Part shown: positions 34,163 through 43,705 of the stretch, in pieces
Layout of the letters: each line of letters begins with the position of its first letter
Numbering within the stretch: position 1 is the stretch's first letter
From: Streptomyces reniochalinae
Lineage (GTDB): Bacteria > Actinomycetota > Actinomycetes > Streptomycetales > Streptomycetaceae
Reading direction: 5' to 3'
Assembly: GCF_003323735.1 (NCBI RefSeq)
Contig: NZ_QOIM01000045.1
Span: 62,001 to 126,000 of the forward strand
DNA length: 64,000 bases
Position numbers and translations under genes: made by a program
Notes under the pieces: generated by a model
Databases searched by the model: none
Seen by the model: the letters and a program-made list of their open reading frames with translations, nothing else
Told to the model about the DNA's origin: nothing

Positions 34163-34458
34163 GCCCGGTCAACTACGTCTACCTGGCAGCGCTGCTGTTC
34201 ACCATCGGCGCCGCCGGAGTCCTCATCCGGCGCAACGCCATCGTGGTGTTCATGTGCATCGAGCTGATGCTGAACGCCGCCAACCTGACGCTGGTCGCCT
34301 TCTCCCGCATGCACGGCAACCTCGACGGCCAGATCATGGCGTTCTTCGTCATGGTCGTCGCCGCCGCCGAGGTCGTGGTGGGGCTGGCGATCATCGTGAT
34401 GCTCTACCGCTCCCGCCACTCGGCCTCGGTCGACGACGCGAACCTCATGAAGCTCTAA
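34159..34458 (+). CDS. nuoK: NADH-quinone oxidoreductase subunit K
   Basis: A 99-residue three-span MrpC-like subunit. The conserved glutamates occur in CIELMLNAANLTL and the AAAEVVVGLAIIV segment. It forms part of the lateral proton path. GTG start overlapping nuoJ by 4 bp. Confidence 0.96.
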   Translation: MSPVNYVYLAALLFTIGAAGVLIRRNAIVVFMCIELMLNAANLTLVAFSRMHGNLDGQIMAFFVMVVAAAEVVVGLAIIVMLYRSRHSASVDDANLMKL

Positions 34459-34471
34459 GGGGTATGTACCA

Positions 34472-36418
34472 GTGGAGTCAATGATCGGACTGCTCGTCGG
34501 AGTGCCCCTGCTCGGCGCCGCCGTGCTGCTGTTGGGCGGGCGGCGCCTGGACCGGAGCGGGCACTGGCTGGCGACACTGCTGGCCGCGGCCTCCTTCGTG
34601 ATCGGGGCCGTGCTGTTCGCCTCGATGCTGGGCGAGGACGCCGAGAGCCGGGCGATGCACAGCAAGCTGTTCTCCTGGGTGCCGGTGGAGGGCTTCCAGG
34701 CGGACGTGGCCTTCCAGCTCGACCAGTTGTCGATGACGTTCGTCCTGCTGATCACCGGCGTGGGCACGCTCATCCACCTGTACTCGGTCGGCTACATGGA
34801 GCACGACCCCAAGCGCCGCCGCTTCTTCGCCTATCTGAACCTCTTCCTCGCGGCGATGCTGCTGCTCGTCCTCGCCGACAACTTCCTGCTGCTGTACGTC
34901 GGCTGGGAGGGCGTGGGTCTCGCCTCGTACCTGCTGATCGGGTTCTGGCAGCACAAGCCGAGCGCGGCGACGGCGGCGAAGAAGGCGTTCCTGGTCAACC
35001 GCGTCGGTGACGCGGGCCTGGCCATCGCCATCTTCTTGATGTTCACCACCTTCGGCACCTTCGCCTTCGCGCCGGTCCTCTCCGCCGCCGGCGAGGCGGG
35101 CGAGGGCAAGCTGACGGCGATCGGTCTGATGCTGCTGCTGGCGGCCTGCGGCAAGTCGGCGCAGGTGCCGCTCCAGTCGTGGCTCGGGGACGCCATGGAG
35201 GGCCCCACCCCGGTCTCCGCGCTGATTCACGCCGCGACGATGGTGACCGCGGGCGTCTACCTGATCACCCGCTCCGGCGCGATCTTCAACGGGGCGCCGG
35301 ACGCACAGCTGGTCGTGGTGATCGTCGGCGCGGTCACGCTGCTGTTCGGTGCGATCGTCGGTTGCGCCAAGGACGACATCAAGAAGGCGCTGGCCGGATC
35401 GACCATGTCGCAGATCGGCTACATGATCCTGGCCGCCGGGCTCGGACCGATCGGCTACGCGTTCGCCATCATGCACCTGGTCACCCACGGCTTCTTCAAG
35501 GCCGGGCTCTTCCTCGGCGCCGGGTCCGTGATGCACGGCATGAACGACGAGGTCGACATGCGCCGCTACGGCGGGCTGCGCAAGCACATGCCGGTCACCT
35601 TCGTCACCTTCGGCCTCGGCTACCTCGCCATCATCGGCTTCCCCGGCCTGTCCGGGTTCTTCTCCAAGGACCAGATCATCGAGGCCGCCTTCGGCAAGGG
35701 CGGCACCGAGGGCTGGATCCTGGGCGCGGTCACCCTGCTGGGCGCGGCCATCACCGCGTACTACATGACGCGGGTAATGCTGATGACCTTCTTCGGCGAG
35801 GAGCGCTGGCGCAAGGCGCCCACCCCCTCGCCGGCCGAGCCCGACGTGGAACCCGCGGCGGAGACACGGGGCGCGTACACGCCGCCCCACCCGCACGAGT
35901 CCCCGAAGATCATGACGATCCCGATGATCGTGCTCGCCTTCGGCTCCGTCTTCGCGGGCGGCCTCTTCAAGGCGGGCGAGTCCTTCGTGGGGTGGCTCGA
36001 GCCGGTCACGCAGTTCGAACACGGGCACTCCCCGGTCTCGGCGACCGCGGTGACGGCCGCCACGATCGTGGCGCTCGTCCTCGGCGTGGGCGCCGCGTAC
36101 CTCCAGTACGGGCGCAAGCCGGTGCCCGCGCTCGCCCCGCGCGGCAGCCTGCTCACCCGCGCCGCCCGCCGCGACCTGCTCCAGGACGACTTCAACCACG
36201 TCGTGCTGGTCAGCGGCGGTACGCACCTGACCCGCAGCCTGGTCTACGTCGACAACAAGGTCGTCGACGGCGCCGTCAACGGCACGGCCGCCTCGTTCGG
36301 CGGTCTGTCGGGGCGGCTGCGGCGGCTCCAGAACGGTTTCGCCCGCTCCTACGCGGTCTCGATGTTCGGCGGCGCGGCGGTGCTGATCGCCGCGACCCTG
36401 CTGATGAGGGCGGTCTGA
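34472..36418 (+). CDS. nuoL: NADH-quinone oxidoreductase subunit L
   Basis: A 648-residue antiporter-like proton-pumping subunit with about 14-16 spans and the long lateral helix toward the C-terminus. Conserved parts include LLYVGWEGVGLASYLLIGFW (key Glu), AAKKAFLVNRVGDAG, LIHAATMVTAGVYLI and THGFFKAGLFLGAGSVMHGM. The GTG at 34472 with AAGGGG upstream is used; ATG at 34481 is an alternative. It follows nuoK after 13 bp. Confidence 0.95.
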   Translation: MESMIGLLVGVPLLGAAVLLLGGRRLDRSGHWLATLLAAASFVIGAVLFASMLGEDAESRAMHSKLFSWVPVEGFQADVAFQLDQLSMTFVLLITGVGTLIHLYSVGYMEHDPKRRRFFAYLNLFLAAMLLLVLADNFLLLYVGWEGVGLASYLLIGFWQHKPSAATAAKKAFLVNRVGDAGLAIAIFLMFTTFGTFAFAPVLSAAGEAGEGKLTAIGLMLLLAACGKSAQVPLQSWLGDAMEGPTPVSALIHAATMVTAGVYLITRSGAIFNGAPDAQLVVVIVGAVTLLFGAIVGCAKDDIKKALAGSTMSQIGYMILAAGLGPIGYAFAIMHLVTHGFFKAGLFLGAGSVMHGMNDEVDMRRYGGLRKHMPVTFVTFGLGYLAIIGFPGLSGFFSKDQIIEAAFGKGGTEGWILGAVTLLGAAITAYYMTRVMLMTFFGEERWRKAPTPSPAEPDVEPAAETRGAYTPPHPHESPKIMTIPMIVLAFGSVFAGGLFKAGESFVGWLEPVTQFEHGHSPVSATAVTAATIVALVLGVGAAYLQYGRKPVPALAPRGSLLTRAARRDLLQDDFNHVVLVSGGTHLTRSLVYVDNKVVDGAVNGTAASFGGLSGRLRRLQNGFARSYAVSMFGGAAVLIAATLLMRAV

Positions 36419-36421
36419 CAC

Positions 36422-38071
36422 ATGTCTTTTCCTCTGCTGACGGTCACGGCGGCGCTGCCCGCCGTCGGGGCCGTCGCCACCGCCGCCGTCCCGGCGGCCC
36501 GGCGCACCGCCGCCAAGTGGCTGGCGCTGCTGGTCTCGTTGGCCACCCTCGTGCTGGCCGCCGTGGTGCTGATCCGCTTCGACCCCGGCGGCGCCCGCTA
36601 CCAGCTGACCGAGTCGCACGCCTGGATTCCCGACTTCGGGGTCCGCTACGAACTCGGCGTCGACGGCATCGGCGCGGCCCTGATGGCGCTGACGGCGCTG
36701 CTCATCCCGTTCGTCATCGGTGCGGGCTGGCACGACGCCGACGACCTCGAGGGTGAGCGGGCCAACCGCCGCTGGCGGCCCACGCAGGGCTTCTTCGCCC
36801 TCATCCTCGCCGTCGAGGCGATGGTGCTGGTCTCCTTCGCCGCCACCGACGTCTTCCTCTTCTACATCTTCTTCGAAGCGATGCTCATCCCGATGTACTT
36901 CCTCATCGGCGGCTTCGGGGACCGGGCGCACGCGGCCGGTGAGGAGGAGGGCGCCAAGCAGCGCTCCTACGCGGCCGTGAAGTTCCTGCTCTACAACCTG
37001 GCCGGCGGGCTGGTCATGCTGGCCGCCGTCATCGGGCTGTTCGTCGTCAGCGCCGACTCCCTGGGACAGGGCACCTTCTCGCTGCCGGAGCTGCTCAAGG
37101 CGCGGGCGAGCGGCGACCTGGCGATGGCGACGTCCACCGAGCGGTGGCTCTTCCTCGGCTTCTTCGTCGCCTTCGCCATCAAGGCGCCGCTGTGGCCGCT
37201 GCACACCTGGCTGCCCAACGCCATGGGCGAGTCCACGGCGCCGGTCGCGGTGCTCATCACGGCCGTCGTCGACAAGGTCGGCACCTTCGCGATGCTCCGC
37301 TTCTGCCTGGGCCTCTTCCCCGAGGCCAGTTCCTGGGCCACCCCTGTGGTGCTCTCGCTGGCGCTGGTCAGCGTCCTGTACGGGGCACTGCTCGCGGTCG
37401 GGCAGCGGGACATCAAGCGGCTGGTGGCGTACGCGTCCATCTCGCACTTCGGCTTCATCATCCTGGGCGTCTTCGCGATGACCAGCCAGGGCCAGGGCGG
37501 CGCCACGCTCTACATGGTCTTCCACGGCATCTCGACGGCCGCGCTGATGCTGGTGGCCGGCTTCCTCATCTCCCGCCGCGGCTCGCGTCTGATCGCGGAC
37601 TACGGCGGGGTGCAGAAGGTGGCACCCGTACTGGCCGGCACGTTCCTGATCGGCGGCCTGGCCACCCTCTCGCTGCCGGGGCTCGCGCCGTTCGTCAGCG
37701 AGTTCCTCGTCCTGGTCGGCACGTTCAGCCGCTACCCGGTCGCCGGGATCATCGCCACCGCGGGCATCATCCTCGCCGCGCTGTACGTGCTGGTGCTCGT
37801 CCAGCGCACGATGACCGGGCCGATCCGCAGGCCGGAGATCGAGAAGATGCCCGATCTGAAGGTGCGCGAGGTCGCGGTGGTGGCGCCGCTGGTGGCCCTG
37901 CTGCTCTTCCTCGGCGTCTTCCCCAAGCCGCTCACCGAGATCGTGAACCCCGCCGTGGAGCACACCCTCTCGGACGTACAGAAGAAGGACCCGAAGCCGC
38001 AGCATCCCGTCGCGGAGCACGCGGGGTCCGACGACAAGCCGGCCGGGCACGGCGGAGGTGACCACGAGTGA
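36422..38071 (+). CDS. nuoM: NADH-quinone oxidoreductase subunit M
   Basis: A 549-residue antiporter-like subunit. The proton-path glutamate lies in IFFEAMLIPMYFLIG and the lysine/helix signatures in FAIKAPLWPLHTWLPNAMGE and VAYASISHFGFIILG. The C-terminus ends in a charged His/Lys/Asp-rich tail. It starts 3 bp after nuoL and its stop overlaps nuoN by 4 bp. Confidence 0.96.
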   Translation: MSFPLLTVTAALPAVGAVATAAVPAARRTAAKWLALLVSLATLVLAAVVLIRFDPGGARYQLTESHAWIPDFGVRYELGVDGIGAALMALTALLIPFVIGAGWHDADDLEGERANRRWRPTQGFFALILAVEAMVLVSFAATDVFLFYIFFEAMLIPMYFLIGGFGDRAHAAGEEEGAKQRSYAAVKFLLYNLAGGLVMLAAVIGLFVVSADSLGQGTFSLPELLKARASGDLAMATSTERWLFLGFFVAFAIKAPLWPLHTWLPNAMGESTAPVAVLITAVVDKVGTFAMLRFCLGLFPEASSWATPVVLSLALVSVLYGALLAVGQRDIKRLVAYASISHFGFIILGVFAMTSQGQGGATLYMVFHGISTAALMLVAGFLISRRGSRLIADYGGVQKVAPVLAGTFLIGGLATLSLPGLAPFVSEFLVLVGTFSRYPVAGIIATAGIILAALYVLVLVQRTMTGPIRRPEIEKMPDLKVREVAVVAPLVALLLFLGVFPKPLTEIVNPAVEHTLSDVQKKDPKPQHPVAEHAGSDDKPAGHGGGDHE

Positions 38072-39747
38072 CTGGCATGATCGACGTCGCGTCGGCGGGA
38101 GGCACTCCCGGCGTCCACAGCCTGTGGACGGTCGCGGCCGGCGCGGGCGACAAGCTCCAGGCGCCCAGCATCGAGTACGGGAAGCTCTCCCCGACGCTGA
38201 TCGTCCTCGGCGCCGCGGCCCTCGGCGTCCTCATCGACGCCTTCGCGCCCCGCAGGGCCCGCTACGGCGCCCAACTGTTCGTGGCGCTGGTGGGGCTGGC
38301 CGCCGCGTTCGCCGCCGTCATCGGACTGGCCGCCTCCGGCGCGGGCACCACCGGGGCCCAGATCGCCGGCATGGGCGCGCTGGCCGTGGACGGGCCCGCG
38401 CTCTTCCTCCAGGGCACCTTGCTGCTGGTCGGCATCGTCGGTGTCTTCACCTTCGCCGAGCGGAAGCTGGAACCCTCGGCGCACGGCTCCAGGGTCGACT
38501 CGTTCGCCGCGCAGCCCGCCTCGGTGCCCGGCGGCGAGGGCGAAACGCAGGCCGTCAAGGCGGGCTGGACCACCACAGAGGTCTTCCCGCTGCTGATGTT
38601 CGCGGTCGGCGGCATGCTCCTCTTCCCGGCCGCCAACGACCTGCTGACCCTCTTCATCGCGCTGGAGGTCTTCTCCCTCCCGCTGTACCTGCTGTGCGCG
38701 CTCGCCCGCCGCAGGCGGCTGCTCTCCCAGGAGGCGGCGGTCAAGTACTTCCTGCTGGGCGCGTTCTCCTCCGCCTTCCTGCTGTTCGGCACGGCGCTGC
38801 TGTACGGCTACGCGGGCACCGTCAGCTACTCGGGCATCGCCCGCGTCGTCTCGGGGTCCGACGCCATCAGCGACCCGGTACTGGCCCAGACGGCCGGCAA
38901 CGACGCGCTCCTGCTCATCGGCGGCGCACTCGTGGTGATGGGGCTGCTCTTCAAGGTCGGTGCCGTTCCCTTCCACATGTGGACCCCGGACGTGTACCAG
39001 GGCGCGCCGACGCCGGTGACCGGTTTCATGGCGGCCGCCACCAAGGTCGCCGCCTTCGGCGCGCTGCTGCGGCTGCTGTACGTGGTGCTGCCGGGGCTGC
39101 GCTGGGACTGGCGCCCGGTGATGTGGGGCGTGGCCATCCTGACGATGCTCGCCGGCGCCGTCGTCGCCATCACCCAGACCGACATCAAGCGGCTGCTGGC
39201 CTACTCCTCCATCGCCCACGCGGGCTTCCTGCTGGCGGGCGTCATCGCCACCTCCAAGGACGGCATCTCCTCGGTGCTGTTCTACCTGGGTGCCTACTCG
39301 TTCGTGACGCTGGGCGCGTTCGCCGTCGTCACCCTGGTACGGGACGCGGGCGGCGAGGCCACGCACCTGTCCAAGTGGGCCGGGCTCGGGCGGCGTTCAC
39401 CCCTGCTGGCGGCGGTCTTCGCCGTCTTCCTGCTGGCCTTCGCGGGTATCCCGCTCACCTCGGGCTTCGCCGGGAAGTTCGCCGTGTTCAAGGCGGCGGC
39501 CGAGGGCGGCGCGGGCGCACTGGTCGTCATCGGTGTCCTCGCCTCGGCCATCGCCGCCTTCTTCTACCTGCGCGTCATCGTCTTGATGTTCTTCAGCGAG
39601 CCGCAGGCCGACGGGCCGAGCGTGGCCGTACCCAGCGCCATGACGACCTCGGCCATCGCGATCGGCGTCGTGGTGACCGTCGTCCTCGGCGTGGCACCGC
39701 AGTACTTCCTCGACCTGGCGGGACACGCCGGAGTGTTCGTCCGGTGA
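38068..39747 (+). CDS. nuoN: NADH-quinone oxidoreductase subunit N
   Basis: A 559-residue antiporter-like subunit, last gene of the operon. Conserved segments include FIALEVFSLPLYLLCALAR, EAAVKYFLLGAFSSAFLLFG, FHMWTPDVYQGAPTPVTGFM and LAYSSIAHAGFLLAG. GTG start. A long hairpin terminator lies 40 bp downstream. Confidence 0.96.
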   Translation: MTGMIDVASAGGTPGVHSLWTVAAGAGDKLQAPSIEYGKLSPTLIVLGAAALGVLIDAFAPRRARYGAQLFVALVGLAAAFAAVIGLAASGAGTTGAQIAGMGALAVDGPALFLQGTLLLVGIVGVFTFAERKLEPSAHGSRVDSFAAQPASVPGGEGETQAVKAGWTTTEVFPLLMFAVGGMLLFPAANDLLTLFIALEVFSLPLYLLCALARRRRLLSQEAAVKYFLLGAFSSAFLLFGTALLYGYAGTVSYSGIARVVSGSDAISDPVLAQTAGNDALLLIGGALVVMGLLFKVGAVPFHMWTPDVYQGAPTPVTGFMAAATKVAAFGALLRLLYVVLPGLRWDWRPVMWGVAILTMLAGAVVAITQTDIKRLLAYSSIAHAGFLLAGVIATSKDGISSVLFYLGAYSFVTLGAFAVVTLVRDAGGEATHLSKWAGLGRRSPLLAAVFAVFLLAFAGIPLTSGFAGKFAVFKAAAEGGAGALVVIGVLASAIAAFFYLRVIVLMFFSEPQADGPSVAVPSAMTTSAIAIGVVVTVVLGVAPQYFLDLAGHAGVFVR

Positions 39748-39786
39748 ACCACATACCGCTCACCGGCCCCCCGCCCTAGCTGTACG

Positions 39787-39829
39787 AAGCGCCGCCAGAC
39801 GCCCCAACGGGCCGCGTCCGGCGGCGCTT
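39787..39829 (+). terminator. Terminator of the nuo operon
   Basis: AAGCGCCGCC(A)GACGC pairs with GCGTC(C)GGCGGCGCTT around an 11-nt loop, with one internal mismatch, and TTGTAATGAG follows. It is the first strong hairpin after nuoN. Confidence 0.8.
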
Positions 39830-39893
39830 TGTAATGAGCACTGTCCGATGCACCAGTGACAAGACGTGTGCGGAAACGGTAGGAACTCGAAGC

Positions 39894-40277
39894 ATGGGTT
39901 GTGTGATTCTCCGCCAGGAAAAAGGCGGATACCAAGGAAAACAGGGCGGAATCTTCACAGAAGGGGTCTCCGCCGAGTCGGTGGGCGCCAAGGGTCTGTG
40001 TCTGCACGTCCTGCACATCCCGGCGAACTCGAAGGGGGAACCACACCTGCACGCGGGCCACGAATCGGCCATCTATGTCGTCAACGGGGTGCACGAGATA
40101 TGGCACGGGGAGGACCTGGAGAACCGCGACACCCTCCACCCCGGCGACATGGTCTACGTCCCCGCGAACATGCCGCACATGCCGGTCACCGGCGACGAGC
40201 CCGTCACCGTCGTGGTGGCGCGCACCGACCCACGCGAACAGGAGTCCGTCCACCTGCTCTCGCCGCGGGACCCCTGA
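39894..40277 (+). CDS. Cupin-domain protein
   Basis: A 127-residue single-domain cupin. Motif 1 is PHLHAGHESAIYVVNGVHEI and motif 2 is LHPGDMVYVPANMPHMPV, so the metal-binding histidines and glutamate are present. Function of such small cupins ranges from isomerases to dioxygenases and sensors. The ATG at 39894 follows AGGAA; a GTG-type longer frame at 39834 overlaps the nuo terminator and is unlikely. It has its own terminator 3 bp after the stop. Confidence 0.8.
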   Translation: MGCVILRQEKGGYQGKQGGIFTEGVSAESVGAKGLCLHVLHIPANSKGEPHLHAGHESAIYVVNGVHEIWHGEDLENRDTLHPGDMVYVPANMPHMPVTGDEPVTVVVARTDPREQESVHLLSPRDP

Positions 40278-40280
40278 GGG

Positions 40281-40303
40281 GGCCCGCCGGGCGCCGGCGG
40301 GCC
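40281..40303 (+). terminator. Hairpin after the cupin gene
   Basis: GGCCCGCCGG and CCGGCGGGCC form a perfect 10-bp stem with loop GCG, 3 bp after the cupin stop codon and between convergent genes. Confidence 0.7.
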
Positions 40304-40429
40304 GGGGACCCGCCGCGGTGGCGCCGGGGCGCCCGCGCGCGGTGACACGGACCGCGGGCCGGGCCCGGACCCGGAAGGGGCCGGGCCCGTGGTCCCCGGC
40401 TGCCCTGACCTGCCGCGCGCAACGGCGGC

Positions 40430-41038
40430 TCAGCCCCCGGGGTACTCGCGGACCTTGCGGCCGTTCTCCGAGCTCTCCGTCTTCTCGTGCGACTGCCCGG
40501 TGACGTCGTCCAGCTTGTCGGGGAGGTTCTCGGGCAGTTTGTCGGGCAGGTCACCGAGTTCGTCGGGGTCCTTGGGCAGCTTCGCCGGAGCGTCCGCCGC
40601 CCTGGTGTAGGTGTCGGTGACCCCGCCGTTCCAGGTGACCTTCATCGAGGTCGCCGTCACCGTGCCGACCTTGCCCGTCGCGCGCTCCTCGCCGACGCCC
40701 GCGGGGCACTTGAGAACGAGCGACTTATCGGCGCCCGCCGCCATGACGCGCCCTGTGCACACCTTCTTGTCCTTGCCCCGCAGCAGGGACGCGGCGTCGT
40801 CGACGACGGTGAGCGTCAGCTTCTGGCCCTCCGCGTCGGCCCTCCAGACGCCCGGCAGCCGCCCCTCGCCCGCCGGCTCCTCGCTCTTGTCCGGCGCGGG
40901 CGCGGCGGACTTCTTCTCGTCGGCCTTGGACGCGCCGCCGTCCCCCTTGCCGTCGTCGCCGCTGCCGCAGCCACCCACCAGCAGCGCGGCGGCCGCCGTC
41001 GCGGCCACCGCCCCCGTCGTCCGCGCTGACGTGCGCAC
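40430..41038 (-). CDS. Secreted lipoprotein of unknown function
   Basis: A 202-residue lipoprotein. The lipobox LLVGGC places the lipidated cysteine near residue 24. A charged Lys/Glu/Ala/Pro linker follows, then a small beta-rich domain (about 60-150; LPGVWRADAEGQKLTLTVVD, with two cysteines at VCTGR and LKCPAG), and an acidic tail with repeated LPDKLPENLPDKL. The beta domain has a loose resemblance to the outside domain of the Ser/Thr kinase at 14.3 kb (GxWRxD, GxLTLTV). No enzymatic motif is visible. Confidence 0.8.
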   Translation of the reverse strand: MRTSARTTGAVAATAAAALLVGGCGSGDDGKGDGGASKADEKKSAAPAPDKSEEPAGEGRLPGVWRADAEGQKLTLTVVDDAASLLRGKDKKVCTGRVMAAGADKSLVLKCPAGVGEERATGKVGTVTATSMKVTWNGGVTDTYTRAADAPAKLPKDPDELGDLPDKLPENLPDKLDDVTGQSHEKTESSENGRKVREYPGG

Positions 41039-41514
41039 TGTCCCTCCTCGGTCGTCCCGCCCTGGTCGATTGCAGGGTCACGACAACCTAGCAGGGGCCC
41101 TGTCCGCCCCACCCCGTCTCCCGACGCCGCGGAACGGGTCCTCGGCCGACGGAAAATCCGTGGGGAGGTCCGGATGCTTGTCGCCGGGAGCCCGGATGCC
41201 CGTGCCGCCCCCCTGTTCTCGCCGCAGCGGCGGCGAACCCCAACGGCGAGGATCCGGCGGAATGGTCCACCGCCCGGTGTGGGGCCTGTCAGGGGGCTGG
41301 CCCTTCTTCTCGGCGCGGTGGCGCGCCACGACGGCGAGGGGCGGGCGGAAGGGGGGGCGGCCGCTGAGGAACGTGGGGGTCGTCCGGCCCGCACAGGCAC
41401 AGGCACAGGGCCGGGGCCGGGGCCGGGGCTCGCGGCCACGGTGGGCACCACCGGCGGAGGACTTATCCACAGGCGGGGCCGCACATGTCACCGGCCCCGC
41501 CTATCGTGGCGGGC
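41039..41514. other. 476-bp non-coding region upstream of recQ
   Basis: No plausible gene was found. The stretch contains short tandem runs (three CAGGCA units next to three CCGGGG units around 41392-41430), one TTATCCACA box and a perfect hairpin just before recQ. The lipoprotein promoter on the minus strand must also lie here but was not identified. Confidence 0.5.
41463..41501 (+). promoter_or_regulatory. DnaA-box-like site and hairpin before recQ
   Basis: TTATCCACA (41463-41471) is an exact E. coli-type DnaA box. It is followed directly by GGCGGGGCCG (41472-41481) and its complement CGGCCCCGCC (41492-41501), a perfect 10-bp stem ending 13 bp before the recQ start. They could regulate recQ transcription or translation; a single box may also be chance. 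Confidence 0.4.
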
Positions 41515-43605
41515 ATGCTTCAGGAGAGTGCCGAGGGTTCCGGCGGGGCGTCCGAGACGGCCGCGCTGCGAGTGCTGCGCAAGGTCTTCGGGTACGACGC
41601 CTTCCGCGGCCGGCAGGAGGACGTCATCGAGCACGTCACGCACGGTGGCGACGCCGTCGTGCTGATGCCGACCGGTGGCGGCAAGTCGCTGTGCTACCAG
41701 ATCCCGGCGCTGGTGAGACCGGGCACGGGCGTGGTGATCTCGCCCCTGATCGCGCTGATGCAGGACCAGGTGGACGCGTTGCGCGCGCTGGGTGTGCGCG
41801 CGGGGTTCATCAACTCCACGCTCGATTTCGATCAGCGGCGCGTGGTGGAGGCCGAGTTCCTGGCGGGGGAGCTCGATCTGCTCTATCTGGCGCCGGAGCG
41901 GCTGCGCCTGGAGGCGACGACGGCGTTGCTGGAGCGCGGCAAGGTGTCGCTCTTCGCGATCGACGAGGCGCACTGTGTCGCTCAGTGGGGCCACGATTTC
42001 CGCCCCGACTACCTCTCGCTCTCGATGCTGGGCGAGCGCTGGCCCGAGGTGCCGCGGGTCGCGCTGACGGCCACCGCGACCCGCGCCACCCATCAGGAGA
42101 TCGTGCAGCGGCTGGGCCTGGAGCGGGCGAGGGATTTCGTCGCGAGCTTCGACCGCCCCAACATCCAGTACCGCATCGTTCCCAAGCGGGATCCGAAGAA
42201 GCAGTTGCTGCGTTTCCTCAAGGAGGAGCACGCGGGTGACGCGGGCATCGTCTACTGCCTCTCCCGCAACTCGGTCGAGCGGACCGCCGAGTTCCTGTGC
42301 CGCAGCGGTGTGGAGGCCGTGCCGTATCACGCGGGTCTCGACGCGGGTACGCGCGCCGCGCATCAGGCGCGGTTCCTGCGGGAGGACGGCCTGGTCGTGG
42401 TGGCGACGATCGCTTTCGGCATGGGGATCGACAAGCCGGACGTGCGCTTCGTCGCCCATCTCGACCTGCCGAAGTCCGTGGAGGGCTACTACCAGGAGAC
42501 GGGCCGCGCGGGCCGTGACGGGGAGCCGTCGACCGCGTGGCTGGCCTACGGCCTCCAGGACGTCGTGCAGCAGCGCAAGCTGATCGAGAACGGCGAGGGT
42601 GACGCGGCTTTCCAGCGGCGGGCGCGCAGCCATCTGGACGCGATGCTGTCCCTGTGCGAGACGGTCCGCTGCCGGCGCGCCCAGCTGCTGGACTACTTCG
42701 GTCAGGAGCCGGCGGACGGCGCGGCGCAGGTGGCCTGCGGCAACTGCGACACGTGTCTGACGCCGCCGGAGTCGTGGGACGGCACGGTTCCGGCGCAGAA
42801 GGCGCTGTCCACCGTGGTGCGGCTCAAGCGGGAGCGGGGGCAGAAGTTCGGTTCGGGCCAGATCGTCGACATCCTGCTGGGCCGCAAGACGGCGAAGGTC
42901 ATCCAGTTCGACCACGACGCGCTGTCCGTTTTCGGCGTCGGCGCGGAGCTCGGGGAGGGCGAGTGGAGGGGTGTCGTCCGCCAGTTGATCGCCCAGGGGC
43001 TGCTGGAGATCGAGGGGGAGCACGGCACGCTGGTGCTGACCGACGCGAGTGCGACGGTGCTGCGGGGGGAGCGGGAGGTGCGGCTGCGCAAGGATCCGGT
43101 GCCGGACCGGGTGCCGGGCTCCCGGTCGGGTTCTGGCGGGGGTGCGCGTGGCGGCGGTGCGAAGCGCCAGGCCCCTGCCGACCTTCCCGAGGAGGCCCAG
43201 CCGCTCTTCGAGGCGCTGCGTGCCTGGCGCACCGAGCAGGCGCGGGAGCAGGGCGTGCCGCCGTACATCGTCTTCCATGACGCCACGCTGCGGGAGATCG
43301 CGGTGCAGCGTCCCGGCTCGCTGGGTGAGTTGGGCGGTGTGGCCGGGGTGGGCGAGAAGAAGCTCGCGACGTACGGCGAGAGCCTGCTGGCCGCGCTGGC
43401 GGCGGCGGGGGAGGAGTCCGCAGCGGAGGGGAAGGACTCCGCGGCGGCGGGGGCGGACTCCGCGGAACCGGCGGGGCCGGTGGGCGACGGCTCGGAGCCG
43501 GTGGCCGGGGCCCTTGCCGGCGCCGGGGCGGCGCCGGACGAGCCGGGAGCGGAGGCCACCCCCGAGTCCCTGTGGGCGGAAACCGAGGTCCCGCCGCAGC
43601 CCTGA
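41515..43605 (+). CDS. recQ: ATP-dependent DNA helicase RecQ
   Basis: A 696-residue superfamily 2 helicase that unwinds DNA 3'-5' in recombinational repair. Walker A is MPTGGGKSLCYQIP, the DEAH-type motif II is AIDEAHCVAQWGHDFRPDY, and motif VI is YYQETGRAGRDGEPS. The RecQ zinc region (CRRAQLLDYFGQ, CGNCDTC) and winged helix follow. An HRDC domain is at about 560-630. A tail of about 75 residues is repeats of Ala/Glu/Ser/Pro. ATG at 41515; hairpin terminator follows. Confidence 0.95.
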   Translation: MLQESAEGSGGASETAALRVLRKVFGYDAFRGRQEDVIEHVTHGGDAVVLMPTGGGKSLCYQIPALVRPGTGVVISPLIALMQDQVDALRALGVRAGFINSTLDFDQRRVVEAEFLAGELDLLYLAPERLRLEATTALLERGKVSLFAIDEAHCVAQWGHDFRPDYLSLSMLGERWPEVPRVALTATATRATHQEIVQRLGLERARDFVASFDRPNIQYRIVPKRDPKKQLLRFLKEEHAGDAGIVYCLSRNSVERTAEFLCRSGVEAVPYHAGLDAGTRAAHQARFLREDGLVVVATIAFGMGIDKPDVRFVAHLDLPKSVEGYYQETGRAGRDGEPSTAWLAYGLQDVVQQRKLIENGEGDAAFQRRARSHLDAMLSLCETVRCRRAQLLDYFGQEPADGAAQVACGNCDTCLTPPESWDGTVPAQKALSTVVRLKRERGQKFGSGQIVDILLGRKTAKVIQFDHDALSVFGVGAELGEGEWRGVVRQLIAQGLLEIEGEHGTLVLTDASATVLRGEREVRLRKDPVPDRVPGSRSGSGGGARGGGAKRQAPADLPEEAQPLFEALRAWRTEQAREQGVPPYIVFHDATLREIAVQRPGSLGELGGVAGVGEKKLATYGESLLAALAAAGEESAAEGKDSAAAGADSAEPAGPVGDGSEPVAGALAGAGAAPDEPGAEATPESLWAETEVPPQP

Positions 43606-43613
43606 CGCACGGC

Positions 43614-43636
43614 GGTGGCCGTCACCGACGGCCACC
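43614..43636 (+). terminator. Terminator after recQ
   Basis: GGTGGCCGTC and GACGGCCACC form a perfect 10-bp stem with loop ACC, 9 bp after the recQ stop and between convergent genes. Confidence 0.7.
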
Positions 43637-43705
43637 ACCGGCCAGGTGACGCCCGGCGGCCGTCCTTCGACGGGCGGCTGCTCGACGGGCGTCATGCGAG
43701 GGGCG

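Noticed and set aside
34478..38065. Open frame of 1195 codons on the minus strand
   Set aside because: It is antisense to nuoL and nuoM, which have clear family motifs; long antisense frames are normal in very GC-rich DNA.
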